The notes: generated by a model not told the origin, from the sequence alone. DNA of 64,000 nucleotides from Nocardia sp. SYP-A9097 (GCF_009649815.1 NZ_WJIC01000015.1:62001-126000); one strand, 5' to 3'. Counted from the stretch's first letter, positions 53,501-62,262 are shown. Program-made: numbers and translations.

Positions 53501-54129
53501 TCGGCCTGCCGTCCGAGCGGTTTGAGCTGGCGGCGAAGTTCGGTGGTGAGGTCGGTCAGGCGGGCCAGATTCGCCTGCATGGCATCGAGTTTGCGGACCG
53601 CCTTCTCCTTGCGGCGGCGGTGTTTGAGCACGCCGGCGGCCTCTTCGATGAAGGCGCGGCGGTCCTCGGGCCGGGATTCGAGGATGGCCGAGAGCCGTCC
53701 CTGACCGACGATGACGTGCATTTCGCGGCCGATACCGGAGTCGCTGAGCAGTTCCTGCACGTCCATGAGGCGGCAGGAGTTGCCGTTGATCTCGTACTCG
53801 CCCGCGCCGTCGCGGAACATCCGGCGGGTGATGGAGACCTCGGAGTAGTCGATCGGCAGCATGCCGTCCGAGTTGTCGATAGTCAGCGTGACCTCGGCGC
53901 GGCCCAGCGGCGCACGGCCCGCGGTCCCGGCGAAGATGACGTCCTCCATCTTGCCGCCACGCAGTGCTTTCGCGCCTTGCTCCCCCATCACCCAGGTCAA
54001 GGCGTCAACGACGTTCGACTTGCCCGAACCATTGGGCCCCACCACGCAGGTGATGCCGGGTTCCAATCGCAGCGTCGTCGCGGACGCGAAGGACTTGAAT
54101 CCCTTCAGCGTCAGACTCTTCAGATGCAC
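50521..54129 (-). CDS. smc: Chromosome segregation ATPase SMC
   Basis: A 1202-residue SMC, the usual length. Walker A is VGPNGSGKSNVVDALTWVMGEQG near the N-terminus, two long coiled coils flank the hinge (about residues 510-660, with DAVAADTGPSAHAAVRALK), and the C-terminal signature LSLLSGGEKSLTAVALL precedes Walker B FYVMDEVEAALDDTN. The GTG start at 54129 (VHLKSLTLKGFKSF) fits homologues; the longer frame would add 46 residues. In mycobacteria smc sits between acyP-fpg-rnc and ftsY; here none of acyP, fpg or rnc is in the window. Confidence 0.98.
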   Translation of the reverse strand: MHLKSLTLKGFKSFASATTLRLEPGITCVVGPNGSGKSNVVDALTWVMGEQGAKALRGGKMEDVIFAGTAGRAPLGRAEVTLTIDNSDGMLPIDYSEVSITRRMFRDGAGEYEINGNSCRLMDVQELLSDSGIGREMHVIVGQGRLSAILESRPEDRRAFIEEAAGVLKHRRRKEKAVRKLDAMQANLARLTDLTTELRRQLKPLGRQAEVARRAATVQSELRDARLRLAADDLVTRRNELESQQSKESYAREQQVNVHAELDAANAALAQQEFELSRLTPGAEAAAQTWFQLSALTERVNATIRIARDRARNLTIEQPTGEGRDPDQLEREADRVEAEEAELVAAVEMATETLESARDLLHEREQAAKAAEQAHLAAVRAIADRREGLARLSGQVDTLRSRAQSVDGEINRISASIAEARHRGSAADAEFESVQEELSELDSGESGLDAQYEHAAEALQLADQRVTELREKDREAGKRVASLTARIEALTMGLARRDGAAWLLEHRADGLLGPLSGLLRVHGGFEAAVAAALGPLADAVAADTGPSAHAAVRALKVADGGRVALVYANAAQADSRIGGELPGAARWLSDVVDCPEHMRGAIAALTTGIAVAEDLAAAAQVVAVRPELRVVTREGDLTGAGWVLGGSDRAPSQLEVQADIDSAKGELESWQRQAEELEAALSGALAEQTDRKEAVDHALLALHESDQALVAIYDRLGRLGQTARNAQRECERLLAQRAETETGREETLSKLAELEDRLRHVEGEGSDLDSDSAGTETAGYAREEAAAALAEARTMEVEARLTVRTAEERAESVRGKADSLRRAARAERENRARAERQHAARRQAAAVAAVVAESAEKVAAELEKVVTAAGLRRDELVRRRTECAAQVDQTKERARALTTALSQLTDAVHRDEVARAQAALRIEQLETTISEQFGVALEDLISEYGPDNPMPPTALEMIEYEQAKERGDQVTEPRPMPYDRPTQERRAKRAERDLTTLGKVNPLALEEFAALEERYTFLATQLEDVKKARQDLLDVVAEVDARILQVFTEAWEDVEREFVGVFGKLFPGGEGRLLLTDPGNMLTTGVEVEARPPGKKVKRLSLLSGGEKSLTAVALLVAIFRARPSPFYVMDEVEAALDDTNLRRLIGLFEQLREKSQLIVITHQKPTMEIADALYGVSMRGDGITQVISQRLRGENLVGANA

Positions 54130-54346
54130 AGCCGCCCAGGCTACCCGGTCATCGGCGATTGCCCCGAGTATGCCGACTACGCGTCCGGTTGCCGGGTCGC
54201 GGCGGCCGGGGTCGTGGGAGTGGGCTGGGTCTTGATTCGGCGTGACGATGACTTGCGACACGTCCACACGGTGGGAATTCGTCGGATGTACCTAAGATCA
54301 GGTACTGTCTTGTTGTTGCAACTTTTGGTTCTCACAGACTTCAGTA

Positions 54347-54374
54347 CGCGCCTGCTGACCATCACGCAGGCGCG
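54347..54374 (+). promoter_or_regulatory. Hairpin in the cold shock gene leader
   Basis: Nine-base arms CGCGCCTGC / GCAGGCGCG with a 10-base loop, 93 bases before the csp start in the 338-base gap between smc and csp. It is followed by ATTTGTGTTTCC. It may be part of a temperature-responsive leader or a weak attenuator. The rest of the gap holds the divergent promoters and no other gene that I see. Confidence 0.45.
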
Positions 54375-54467
54375 CATTTGTGTTTCCAGTGATTCCTGAC
54401 GGGGTCATTACAGCGACATCAGATCCGCAAAGTGCGGGTCGCACCAAAACAAAGAGGAGAGTCAATC

Positions 54468-54671
54468 GTGGCTACCGGTACCGTGAAGTGGTTCAACACC
54501 GAAAAGGGCTTCGGCTTCATCGAGCAGGACGGTGGCGGCCCTGACGTGTTCGCCCACTACTCGAACATTGCCGCTCAGGGCTTCCGCGAGCTGACCGAGG
54601 GCCAGAAGGTCTCGTTCGACATCGCGCAGGGCCAGAAGGGCCCCCAGGCGGAGAACATCACCCCTGCCTAA
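54468..54671 (+). CDS. Cold shock protein (CspA family)
   Basis: A 67-residue single-stranded nucleic acid binding protein. RNP1 is KGFGFIEQDG and RNP2 DVFAHYS; the start is VATGTVKWFNTEKGFGF from a GTG at 54468 preceded by AGAGGAG. It resembles mycobacterial CspA. A stable terminator follows. RNA chaperone function and growth-phase or cold control are expected from the family. Confidence 0.97.
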   Translation: MATGTVKWFNTEKGFGFIEQDGGGPDVFAHYSNIAAQGFRELTEGQKVSFDIAQGQKGPQAENITPA

Positions 54672-54683
54672 TTAGCAGGAGTT

Positions 54684-54731
54684 CGAACGGCGGCCCGGCG
54701 TACTTCGGTACACCGGGCCGCCGTTCGTTTT
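54684..54731 (+). terminator. Rho-independent terminator after csp
   Basis: Twenty-base arms starting CGAACGGCGGCCCGG with one mismatched/wobble position and a C(UUCG)G tetraloop, followed by TTTT. A very stable terminator 12 bases after the csp stop. Confidence 0.92.
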
Positions 54732-54872
54732 GCGTAAGAAATCAGCGGTATCCAGGAGAAAACTCCACAGTGGGACGTCATGCCTCTAAAGTGAGGGCGG
54801 GTGCCAGCACATTTGCCAGCGGGGGTGAGGCGGTGAGATGGTTGGGGTCGGACCTTCGCACAAGGAGAATTC

Positions 54873-56105
54873 GTGGACCTCGACTGGTCGCCCGTTGAGC
54901 TGGCGTTTCGCGATGAAGTGCGGCGCTTCCTCGATGAGAATCTGACATCCGAACTACGGCGCGCGGGACGGCTGGCCACCAGTGTTTATCCCGACCACGA
55001 GGCCAGCATGGAGTGGCAGCATATCTTGCACGCCAAAGGGTGGGCCGCGCCCGCGTGGCCGGTGCGGTACGGCGGGTGCGATTGGAGTCTGACCCAGCAC
55101 TACATCTTCGGCCGCGAATGCACCCTGGCCGGTGCGCCGAACCTGTCCCCCATGGGAATTCGGATGGTTTCGCACGCCATCATGGCGTTCGGCACCGCCG
55201 GGCAGAAGGAGTTCTTCCTGCCGCGCATCCTCACCGGTGAGGTGTTCTTCTGCCAGGGCTACTCCGAACCCGAGGCGGGTTCGGATCTGGCATCGCTGTC
55301 CATGGCGGCGATCGAGGACGGCGAGGATCTGGTAGTCACCGGCTCCAAGATCTGGACAACGCACGCGACCGAGGCCAATTGGATCTTCGCGCTGGTGCGT
55401 ACTTCCCGGCACGCCAAGAAGCAGCAGGGGATCACCTTCGTGCTGATGGAGATGGACCAGCCCGGAATCGAGATCCGGCCGCTGGTCATGACCTCCGGCG
55501 AGCAGATCCAGAATCAGGTCTTCTTCGATCAGGTGCGGGTGCCCAAGGCGAATGTGCTGGGGCGCATCGACGATGGCTGGACGGTCGCCAAATTCCTGCT
55601 CAATTTCGAGCGCGGCGGCGGCGCGGCGGCACCGGCGTTACAGGTGATGGCCGAGGAGTTGGCGCAGGCCGCGCGGACCCAGCCGGGACCCGATGGTGGT
55701 GTACTGCTGGATGATCCGGCCTTCGCGGCCAGGCTGGCCGATGCCCGGATGCGCGCGGATGTGCTGGAGATTCTGGAATATCGCACGCTCGCACTGGTTT
55801 CCAGCGGTAAGGATCCGGGTCCGGCGGCCTCCACCATCAAGATTCTGGGCACCGAGTTGAGCCAGGAACTCACCGAGCTCGCACTGGAGGCGGCCGGTCC
55901 GCGTGGTCGCGCCTATCAGCCGCACGCCACCATGCCGGGTGGCCCGATCGCCGACTTCACCCCGCCCGCAGACGGTTTCGTCTCGGGCGAGGAGTGGCAG
56001 GCGGTCGCGCCATTGCGCTACTTCAACGACCGCGCCGGTTCGATCTACGCCGGTAGCAATGAGATTCAGCGAAACATTATCGCCAAAGCAACCCTGGGAC
56101 TGTAA
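54873..56105 (+). CDS. Acyl-CoA dehydrogenase family protein
   Basis: A 410-residue acyl-CoA dehydrogenase. The N-terminal domain, the FAD-binding region FFCQGYSEPEAGSDLASL, and IWTTHATEANWIFALVRT are clear, with the C-terminal signature YAGSNEIQRNIIAKATLGL. GTG start with AAGGAGAATTC upstream. Two bases separate it from the second dehydrogenase gene. In M. tuberculosis such adjacent pairs form alpha2beta2 enzymes acting on steroid or branched side chains, so a heterotetramer is likely. Confidence 0.93.
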   Translation: MDLDWSPVELAFRDEVRRFLDENLTSELRRAGRLATSVYPDHEASMEWQHILHAKGWAAPAWPVRYGGCDWSLTQHYIFGRECTLAGAPNLSPMGIRMVSHAIMAFGTAGQKEFFLPRILTGEVFFCQGYSEPEAGSDLASLSMAAIEDGEDLVVTGSKIWTTHATEANWIFALVRTSRHAKKQQGITFVLMEMDQPGIEIRPLVMTSGEQIQNQVFFDQVRVPKANVLGRIDDGWTVAKFLLNFERGGGAAAPALQVMAEELAQAARTQPGPDGGVLLDDPAFAARLADARMRADVLEILEYRTLALVSSGKDPGPAASTIKILGTELSQELTELALEAAGPRGRAYQPHATMPGGPIADFTPPADGFVSGEEWQAVAPLRYFNDRAGSIYAGSNEIQRNIIAKATLGL

Positions 56106-56107
56106 CC

Positions 56108-57232
56108 ATGGACTTCTCCTTCACCGCTGAACAAGAGCTGCTCCGCGATACCGTCACCGAATATCTGGCGGCCCGCTACGACCTCGAAAGCAGCCGGGCC
56201 GCAGTGCGTCTCGGTGCGGGCCGGCAGCCGCAGGTGTGGCGCGGGCTGGCCGAGGAGGTCGGCATTCTGGGTGCGGCGCTGCCCGAATCGGTCGGCGGGA
56301 TCGGCGGCGGGGCCGTCGAGACCATGATCATCGCGGAGGCGCTGGGCGGGGCGCTGGTGGTCGAACCGTATGTGGATACTGTGGTCGTCGGCGGTGGGCT
56401 GTTGCGGCGCGCCACGGGTAAGCGGGCCGAGGATCTCCTGGCCGGGATCACCGAGGGTTCGGTCATCATCGGATTCGCCGGGCTGGAACCCCAATCCGGT
56501 TACAACTACGGCAATGTCGCCACCACCGCCGTGCGCGAGGGCGAGGATTGGCTGCTCACCGGCGTGAAGACCGTGGTCACCTCGGCCCCGATCGCCACGC
56601 AGCTGCTCGTGACCGCCACCGTCGACGGCGAAATCGCGCTCTTCGCAGTCGATTTCGATGCGGCGAACCCGCCCGCCGGACTCACCGCCGAGTCCTACCG
56701 CACCATCGATGAGCGGCCCGCCGCGGATCTGACCCTCGAAAACCTGCGTCTCCCAGCGGATTCCCTGCTACTGACGCAGGCGTCGCAGGCGGTGGCCGCC
56801 ACCGTCGACGAGGCCATTGCCGCGATCTCCGCCGAGGCGGTCGGAGCCATGCGCAAGGTGGTCGCCGATACCGTCGAATACACCAAGCAGCGGCATCAGT
56901 TCGGCGTCCCCATCGCGAGCTTCCAGGCGCTACAGCATCGCATGGTGAATATGCACCTGGAGCTCGAACAGGCCATTGCCGCAACATATCTGGTGACGCT
57001 GAAGCTCACCGGCGATCCGGCCGAGCGCGCCAAGGCCGCCTCCACCGCCAAGGCCACCATCGGCCGCGCCGCCCGGCTCATCGGTCAGGAGGCGGTGCAG
57101 TTGCACGGCGCGATGGGTATGACCGAGGAGCTGGCCATCGGCCACTTCTTCAAACGCCTCACCGCCGTGCAGTACGAGTACGGCACCACCGCCCATCACA
57201 CCGCCCGCTATGCGTCGCTGACCCGGCCCTGA
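56108..57232 (+). CDS. Acyl-CoA dehydrogenase family protein (second subunit)
   Basis: A 374-residue acyl-CoA dehydrogenase-like protein starting two bases after its partner. It begins MDFSFTAEQELLRDTVTEYLAARYDL, has GIGGGAVETMIIAEALGGALVVEPYVD and the C-terminal catalytic-domain region TKQRHQFGVPIASFQALQHRMVNM to LHGAMGMTEELAIGHFFKR. The middle FAD-binding segment is weaker than in the first protein, which fits one flavin per dimer in an alpha2beta2 enzyme. Substrate unknown. Confidence 0.92.
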   Translation: MDFSFTAEQELLRDTVTEYLAARYDLESSRAAVRLGAGRQPQVWRGLAEEVGILGAALPESVGGIGGGAVETMIIAEALGGALVVEPYVDTVVVGGGLLRRATGKRAEDLLAGITEGSVIIGFAGLEPQSGYNYGNVATTAVREGEDWLLTGVKTVVTSAPIATQLLVTATVDGEIALFAVDFDAANPPAGLTAESYRTIDERPAADLTLENLRLPADSLLLTQASQAVAATVDEAIAAISAEAVGAMRKVVADTVEYTKQRHQFGVPIASFQALQHRMVNMHLELEQAIAATYLVTLKLTGDPAERAKAASTAKATIGRAARLIGQEAVQLHGAMGMTEELAIGHFFKRLTAVQYEYGTTAHHTARYASLTRP

Positions 57233-57335
57233 TGAGGTGTGACGGGCCGCACATCGGCGGCCCGTCACGTCCACGGACCCTGTCTCGTCCAAGGGATGTA
57301 CCGAACCGATCGGCACGTCACGAAAGGACGAGCAC

Positions 57336-57773
57336 ATGTCACGAATGAACCTGGCAGCGGTCGCGCCGGAGGTCTACCAGGCGTGGGTGGCGGCCGAGGT
57401 CGCGATTCGGCGCGGCCCGCTCGATGCCACGGTCCGCGAACTTGTGAAGATTCGCGTCTCGCAAATGAATCGCTGCCTGTTCTGCATCGAGATGCACACC
57501 ACCGAGGCCCGCAAAGAGGGCGAGACCGAAAAGCGCATCTACCACCTGACCGCCTGGCGCGAATCCGACCAGTTCACCCCCACCGAACGCGCCGCCCTCG
57601 AATACGCCGAGGCCGCAACCGAACTCGGCGAACACGGCGTCTCCGACGCAACCTGGGCCGAGGTCGAGAAGAACTTCGACGAGGGCCAGCGCGCCGGCCT
57701 GGTGGCCATCACCGCCCAGATCAACCTCTGGAATCGACTGGGCGTCCCCCTGCGACTGTACGAAGCGGACTAA
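57336..57773 (+). CDS. Carboxymuconolactone decarboxylase/AhpD-like protein
   Basis: A 145-residue protein of the CMD/AhpD family. The redox CxxC with its histidine is in VSQMNRCLFCIEMHTTEARKEG, and LTAWRESDQFTPTERAALEYAEAATE follows. AhpD-type proteins act as peroxidase partners with alkylhydroperoxide enzymes; others are decarboxylases. The CxxCxxxH motif favours the redox type. AAAGGACG precedes the ATG. It follows the dehydrogenase pair by 103 bases. Confidence 0.9.
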   Translation: MSRMNLAAVAPEVYQAWVAAEVAIRRGPLDATVRELVKIRVSQMNRCLFCIEMHTTEARKEGETEKRIYHLTAWRESDQFTPTERAALEYAEAATELGEHGVSDATWAEVEKNFDEGQRAGLVAITAQINLWNRLGVPLRLYEAD

Positions 57774-57791
57774 CCCGTCGTCCCGGCCTAG

Positions 57792-57884
57792 CCCGTCATC
57801 CCGGCGCGTTTTTGGCCGGGATCCACACAATGGCCGATGCACTGCCCGTCTGGATCCCGGCCAAAAGCATGCCGGGATGACGGG
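57792..57884. repeat. REP-like long hairpin repeat
   Basis: Nearly perfect 34-base arms starting CCCGTCATCCCGGC and containing TTTTGGCCGGGATCCA, separated by 25 bases. The first 14 bases recur just upstream as CCCGTCGTCCCGGC (57775-57788). The layout fits a mobile REP/MITE-type palindrome, and it may also terminate the gene before it. The remaining gap to 58096 holds nothing else that I recognise. Confidence 0.75.
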
Positions 57885-58096
57885 GGCGGGGGGACGGGGA
57901 GTTCCATCGAGATCGACGGGCGCGAACGGGTATCCTTTTACGCAATTCATATATGTGGAGCGCCGGGAAGCCTGGTCGGCATTCGGTCCGAGACCTCGGG
58001 CCGGGTTCGAGCTGGGAGTTTCGATGGCGCTGCGGTATTCGATCTTGACGTATTCTCTTCGCGTGATATCTGGCCGTAGCGTCGTATCCTGCAGTT

Positions 58097-58540
58097 ATGC
58101 ATGCCGCTCAGATGGCCGAGGAATATCCGGTGATCGATTTGGACTCCGATGCGATGGATGCGGCGAGGTTGCTTGCCGATCATCGACTCCCCGGGATTCT
58201 CGTCACCGACGCCAATGGCGCACCGCATTCGGTGCTGCCCGCCTCACAGGTGGTGTTGTTCATCGTGCCGCCGTATGTGCAGTACGATCCGTCACTGGCC
58301 GGGGTGCTGAACGAATCCATGTGCAATCAAGTGGCGAATCGCCTGCGCGGCAAGAAGGTTCGCGATGTGATTCCGGAGCGGCTGACCAAGATCCCGGCGG
58401 CGCAGGCCGACGACAATACCGTCGAGGTGGCGGCGCTCATGGCCAAGTACAAGTCGCCACTCATCGCCGTGCTGGACGGCAAGAAGCTACTCGGGGTCAT
58501 CACCGCGTCGCGGCTGCTGGAAGTCGCGTTGAACAACTGA
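58097..58540 (+). CDS. CBS domain protein
   Basis: A 147-residue protein with two CBS motifs, the first around DAARLLADHRLPGILVTDANGAPHSVLPASQVV and the second TVEVAALMAKYKSPLIAVLDGKKLLGVITASRLLE. CBS pairs bind adenosine nucleotides. Thirteen bases separate it from the permease gene, and similar pairs occur in other actinobacteria, so it may gate the transporter. Confidence 0.88.
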   Translation: MHAAQMAEEYPVIDLDSDAMDAARLLADHRLPGILVTDANGAPHSVLPASQVVLFIVPPYVQYDPSLAGVLNESMCNQVANRLRGKKVRDVIPERLTKIPAAQADDNTVEVAALMAKYKSPLIAVLDGKKLLGVITASRLLEVALNN

Positions 58541-58553
58541 GCCGGCGGTCCCC

Positions 58554-59843
58554 GTGACCGCCGTCGCCATCGCGATCTTCGTCGTCGCGTACACGCTGAT
58601 CGCCTCCGAACGCATTCACAAGACCACCGCCGCGCTCGCCGGTGCGGGCGTGGTGGTCGCCATCGGGTTGATGACCTCCGATGACGTCTTCTTCTCGCGC
58701 GAGACCGGCGTCGACTGGAATGTCATCTTCCTGCTGCTCGGCATGATGATCATCGTCGGGGTGCTGCGCCAGACCGGCGTCTTCGAGTTCACCGCGGTGT
58801 GGGCGGCCAAGCGCGCCAAGGGATCCGCGCTGCGGGTGATGATCCTGCTGACCCTGATCACCGCGACGGCGTCGGGTTTCCTCGACAATGTGACCACGGT
58901 GCTGCTCGTCGCCCCGGTCACGCTGCTGGTGTGTGAGCGCCTGGACGTGCCGCCGGCGCCGTTCCTGATCGCGGAGGTGCTGGCCTCCAATATCGGTGGC
59001 GCGAGCACCCTGATCGGTGATCCGCCGAATATCATCATCGGCAGCCGGGCGGGCTTGTCGTTCAACGACTTCGTGTTCAATCTGACCCCGATCGTGCTGA
59101 TCGCGCTGGCGGTGTTCACGCTGCTGCTGCCGCGGCTGTTCAAGGGCGCGTTCACCGTCGACCCGGAGCGCGCGGCCGAAATCATGCTGCTGAACGAGCG
59201 GGAGGCGATTCGCGATCCGAAGCTGCTGATCAAATGCGCCGTGGTGCTGGCGGCGATGTTCGCGGGCTTCTTCGGGCATTCGATCTTCCATATCGAACCG
59301 TCGCTGGTGGCGCTGCTGGGTGCGGGCCTGCTGGTGCTGATTTCCGATCTGCCGCAACGGGATTACATGTCCGCGGTGGAGTGGGAGACGCTGCTGTTCT
59401 TCGCGGGCCTGTTCGTCATGATCGGCGCGCTGGTGAAAACCGGTGTAATAGAACGGATCGCGAGCTGGGCGACCGATCTCACCGGTGGAAACGCGCTGGT
59501 GGCAACGATGCTCATTCTGGCGGTGTCGGCGTTGCTGTCGGGAGTGATCGACAATATCCCGTATGTGGCCACCATGAGCCCGCTGGTGGCGGAGTTGGCC
59601 GGGTCGATCCATAACGAGACGCAGTCGCAGGCGCTGTGGTGGGCGCTGGCGATCGGCGCGGATTTCGGTGGCAACCTCACCGCGGTCGGCGCGAGCGCGA
59701 ATGTAGTGATGCTGGGTATCGCGCGCCGCTCGGATCACCCCATTTCGTTCTGGGAGTTCACCCGCAAGGGCGCGGTCGTGACGGCGGTGACCGTGGCGGT
59801 GGCCGCGCCGTATCTGTGGCTGCGGTATTTCGTGCTGGCCTGA
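58554..59843 (+). CDS. ArsB/NhaD-type ion permease
   Basis: A 429-residue IT-superfamily transporter with about 11 spans and GTG start. The two inverted re-entrant signatures are visible: GFLDNVTTVLLVAPVTLLVCE with GGASTLIGDPPNIIIGSRAGL in the first half, and SGVIDNIPYVATMSPLVAEL with GADFGGNLTAVGASANVVML in the second. These motifs are shared by NhaD Na+/H+ antiporters and ArsB-like and dicarboxylate permeases. No arsenic gene is nearby; the substrate is undecided. Confidence 0.9.
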   Translation: MTAVAIAIFVVAYTLIASERIHKTTAALAGAGVVVAIGLMTSDDVFFSRETGVDWNVIFLLLGMMIIVGVLRQTGVFEFTAVWAAKRAKGSALRVMILLTLITATASGFLDNVTTVLLVAPVTLLVCERLDVPPAPFLIAEVLASNIGGASTLIGDPPNIIIGSRAGLSFNDFVFNLTPIVLIALAVFTLLLPRLFKGAFTVDPERAAEIMLLNEREAIRDPKLLIKCAVVLAAMFAGFFGHSIFHIEPSLVALLGAGLLVLISDLPQRDYMSAVEWETLLFFAGLFVMIGALVKTGVIERIASWATDLTGGNALVATMLILAVSALLSGVIDNIPYVATMSPLVAELAGSIHNETQSQALWWALAIGADFGGNLTAVGASANVVMLGIARRSDHPISFWEFTRKGAVVTAVTVAVAAPYLWLRYFVLA

Positions 59844-59934
59844 GCCCTCGGACAGTCGGTTTGAACGGGACATAGGCCACATTCCGGTGAAGATTCGAGC
59901 GGCGATTGGCAAATTTATGGCTACGGATACGAGA

Positions 59935-62172
59935 ATGGTCGCCGCCATGTCCTTACCCAGCACCGATCAGCCCTCGCCGACAGCGCCGGACAGCGACCCC
60001 AAGGCCGCACCGGTGCCCAGCCCCGGTTCCGGTGCCGCGGGCCGCGCCCCGGGCGCGTACCGCCACGACCTGGACGGTCTGCGCGGTATCGCCATCGCCC
60101 TGGTGGTGATCTTCCATGTCTGGTTCGGCCGGGTCTCCGGTGGCGTCGATGTCTTCCTGGTGCTCTCGGGCTTCTTCTTCACCGGAATGCTGGTGCGCCG
60201 GTCCGACGGCGGACCGGTGGGCGTGGCCGCGACCATCCGGCGCACACTGCGCCGCCTGCTACCGGCCATGGTGGTGGTGCTGGCCGCGGTCGTGATCGCG
60301 GCGGTGGTGCTGCTACCGCATACGCGGTGGTCCGATATCGCGGCGCAGACCCTGGCCTCGCTCTTCTATTACCAGAACTGGTATCTCGCACTGTCCTGGT
60401 CGGATTATCTGGCCGCGGACCCGTCGGTGAGCCCGCTGCAGCATTTGTGGTCGATGTCGGTGCAGGGCCAGTGCTATCTGGGACTGCTCATGCTCATCGC
60501 GACGACGGCATGGCTGTACCGGCGCGGCCGTCCCATGGCACTGCGTGTCGCACCGGTTCGCCGTGTGCTGCACTCGGATTCGATCCGCGGTGTCACACAC
60601 TCTCCCGTCACACGCCGGGTGTTGCGTGCGGCCGGACCGCAGGGCGGATTGCGGATCGCCCTCGCCGTGCTGTTCGCGGTGCTCGCGGTGGTCTCATTCC
60701 GCTATGCCGCCGTGGGTGTTTCGACCCAGCAGGGCTGGAACTACTACGACACCTTCGCCCGCGCCTGGGAGCCCCTTACCGGTGCGCTGCTGGCCATTGT
60801 CGCGCCGATGCTCAACCTGCCCAAGCTGATTCGCACGGTCTTCGCCTGGGCCGGTATCGCGGCCATTGTGGCCTGCGGCTGGCTGGTGAATGGTTCGGCG
60901 GTGTTCCCGGGCCCGGCCGCGCTGATTCCGGTGACCGCGACCGCGGCGCTGATTCTGGCCGGTGCCGGATTGGCAACCGCCGGACAGCCTTCGGTCAATC
61001 GCCTGCTGGCCGGTGCCCCCATGGTCGGACTGGGCGGTTTCGCGTACGCGCTGTACCTGTGGCATTGGCCGATGCTGATCTTCTACCTGGGTGAGCGGCA
61101 CGAGCGCGCGGCCGGTGCGCTGGGCGGGCTACTCATTATCGTGGCCTCGTTCGTACTCGCCTACGGCACACATCGTTTCGTGGAGGAGCCGCTGCGGTTG
61201 CGGGCCACGCCTGCGCTTCCGGCGCGGGCACGCATGCTCACCGGTGTCGCGGTCTCCACCGTCGGTGTCCTGCTGCTGGGCTCAACCTTGGCCTGGCAGT
61301 GGAGCAATGGTGCGAAGGCACATGCGGTGGGTGAGCTCGATCCGGCGAAGTATCCCGGCGCGGCGGCGCTCACCGATCGTGCGCTGGTGCCGCGCGCACC
61401 CATGCGCCCGACCATCGAAGAGGCTCCGGCGGATATCGCGTATCCGACTCGTGACAGCTGTATCGCGGACTTCGACACCCGCTCGGTGGTCACCTGCGCC
61501 TACGGCGACCCGAACGCGCACCGCACCATTGCGGTGGTCGGCAATTCCCATGCCGAGCACTGGATTCCGGCATTGCAGGCGGTGGCCGAGAAGTACCGTT
61601 TCAAGGTCTCGGTCTACCTGAAGATGGGCTGCCCGCTCACCGTGGCGGAGGAGCCGATGTACAAGGGGCAGAACAATCCGGACTGTAAGGACTGGTCACA
61701 CGATGTGATCGAGCGGCTCGGTGCGGAGCGCCCCGACTTCGTGTTCACCACCGGCACCCGCCCCGCCGACAATGGCGGCGACGAGACCCCGCAGGATTAC
61801 CTCGACGTATGGCAGGCGTTGTCCGATCGCGGCCTACAGGTGCTGGCCATCCGCGATACACCGTGGTTGCGCCGCAACGGTATTCGCTATCGCGCCATCG
61901 ACTGCCTGGCCTCGGGCGGTAATCGCCTCGAATGCGGTATGAAGCGATCGGACGCGCTGTCCCCGGTCGATCCGGCGCTCGCCGCCTCGGATGATTTCCC
62001 CAATGTGCATGTGCTGGACCTGAACAACGCCGTCTGCGAACCGGATGTCTGTGCCGTGGTGGAGGGCAATATTCTCGTCTACCACGACGAGCATCACCTC
62101 ACCGCGAGCTATTCTCGTTCTCTCGCACCGGAACTCGCACGCCGGCTACAACCGATTCTCGGCTGGTGGTGA
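59935..62172 (+). CDS. Acyltransferase family 3 protein with SGNH domain
   Basis: A large protein of about 745 residues that O-acylates cell-surface sugars (OafA/YrhL type). An N-terminal Ser/Pro-rich cytoplasmic part of about 40 residues precedes ten or so membrane spans (RHDLDGLRGIAIALVVIFHVWFGRVSGGVDVFLVLSGFFFTG is the family start). The extracellular SGNH hydrolase domain has VVGNSHAEHWIPALQAVA and the catalytic D-x-x-H in YHDEHHLTASYS. Start codon uncertain among 59887, 59917, 59935 and 59947; 59935 is chosen for the GGA seven to ten bases before it. Confidence 0.9.
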   Translation: MVAAMSLPSTDQPSPTAPDSDPKAAPVPSPGSGAAGRAPGAYRHDLDGLRGIAIALVVIFHVWFGRVSGGVDVFLVLSGFFFTGMLVRRSDGGPVGVAATIRRTLRRLLPAMVVVLAAVVIAAVVLLPHTRWSDIAAQTLASLFYYQNWYLALSWSDYLAADPSVSPLQHLWSMSVQGQCYLGLLMLIATTAWLYRRGRPMALRVAPVRRVLHSDSIRGVTHSPVTRRVLRAAGPQGGLRIALAVLFAVLAVVSFRYAAVGVSTQQGWNYYDTFARAWEPLTGALLAIVAPMLNLPKLIRTVFAWAGIAAIVACGWLVNGSAVFPGPAALIPVTATAALILAGAGLATAGQPSVNRLLAGAPMVGLGGFAYALYLWHWPMLIFYLGERHERAAGALGGLLIIVASFVLAYGTHRFVEEPLRLRATPALPARARMLTGVAVSTVGVLLLGSTLAWQWSNGAKAHAVGELDPAKYPGAAALTDRALVPRAPMRPTIEEAPADIAYPTRDSCIADFDTRSVVTCAYGDPNAHRTIAVVGNSHAEHWIPALQAVAEKYRFKVSVYLKMGCPLTVAEEPMYKGQNNPDCKDWSHDVIERLGAERPDFVFTTGTRPADNGGDETPQDYLDVWQALSDRGLQVLAIRDTPWLRRNGIRYRAIDCLASGGNRLECGMKRSDALSPVDPALAASDDFPNVHVLDLNNAVCEPDVCAVVEGNILVYHDEHHLTASYSRSLAPELARRLQPILGWW

Positions 62173-62262
62173 CGGAGCGGTTCGCGTTCCCGTAACCCCC
62201 TGCCGGTACGGTGCCATCCGGCGGCTCGATCATGCGGGCGGACAGAAGAATTCGGGGGTTCT

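Noticed and set aside
52768..54399. A 543-codon plus-strand frame
   Set aside because: Antisense to the smc N-terminal half; no recognisable domain.
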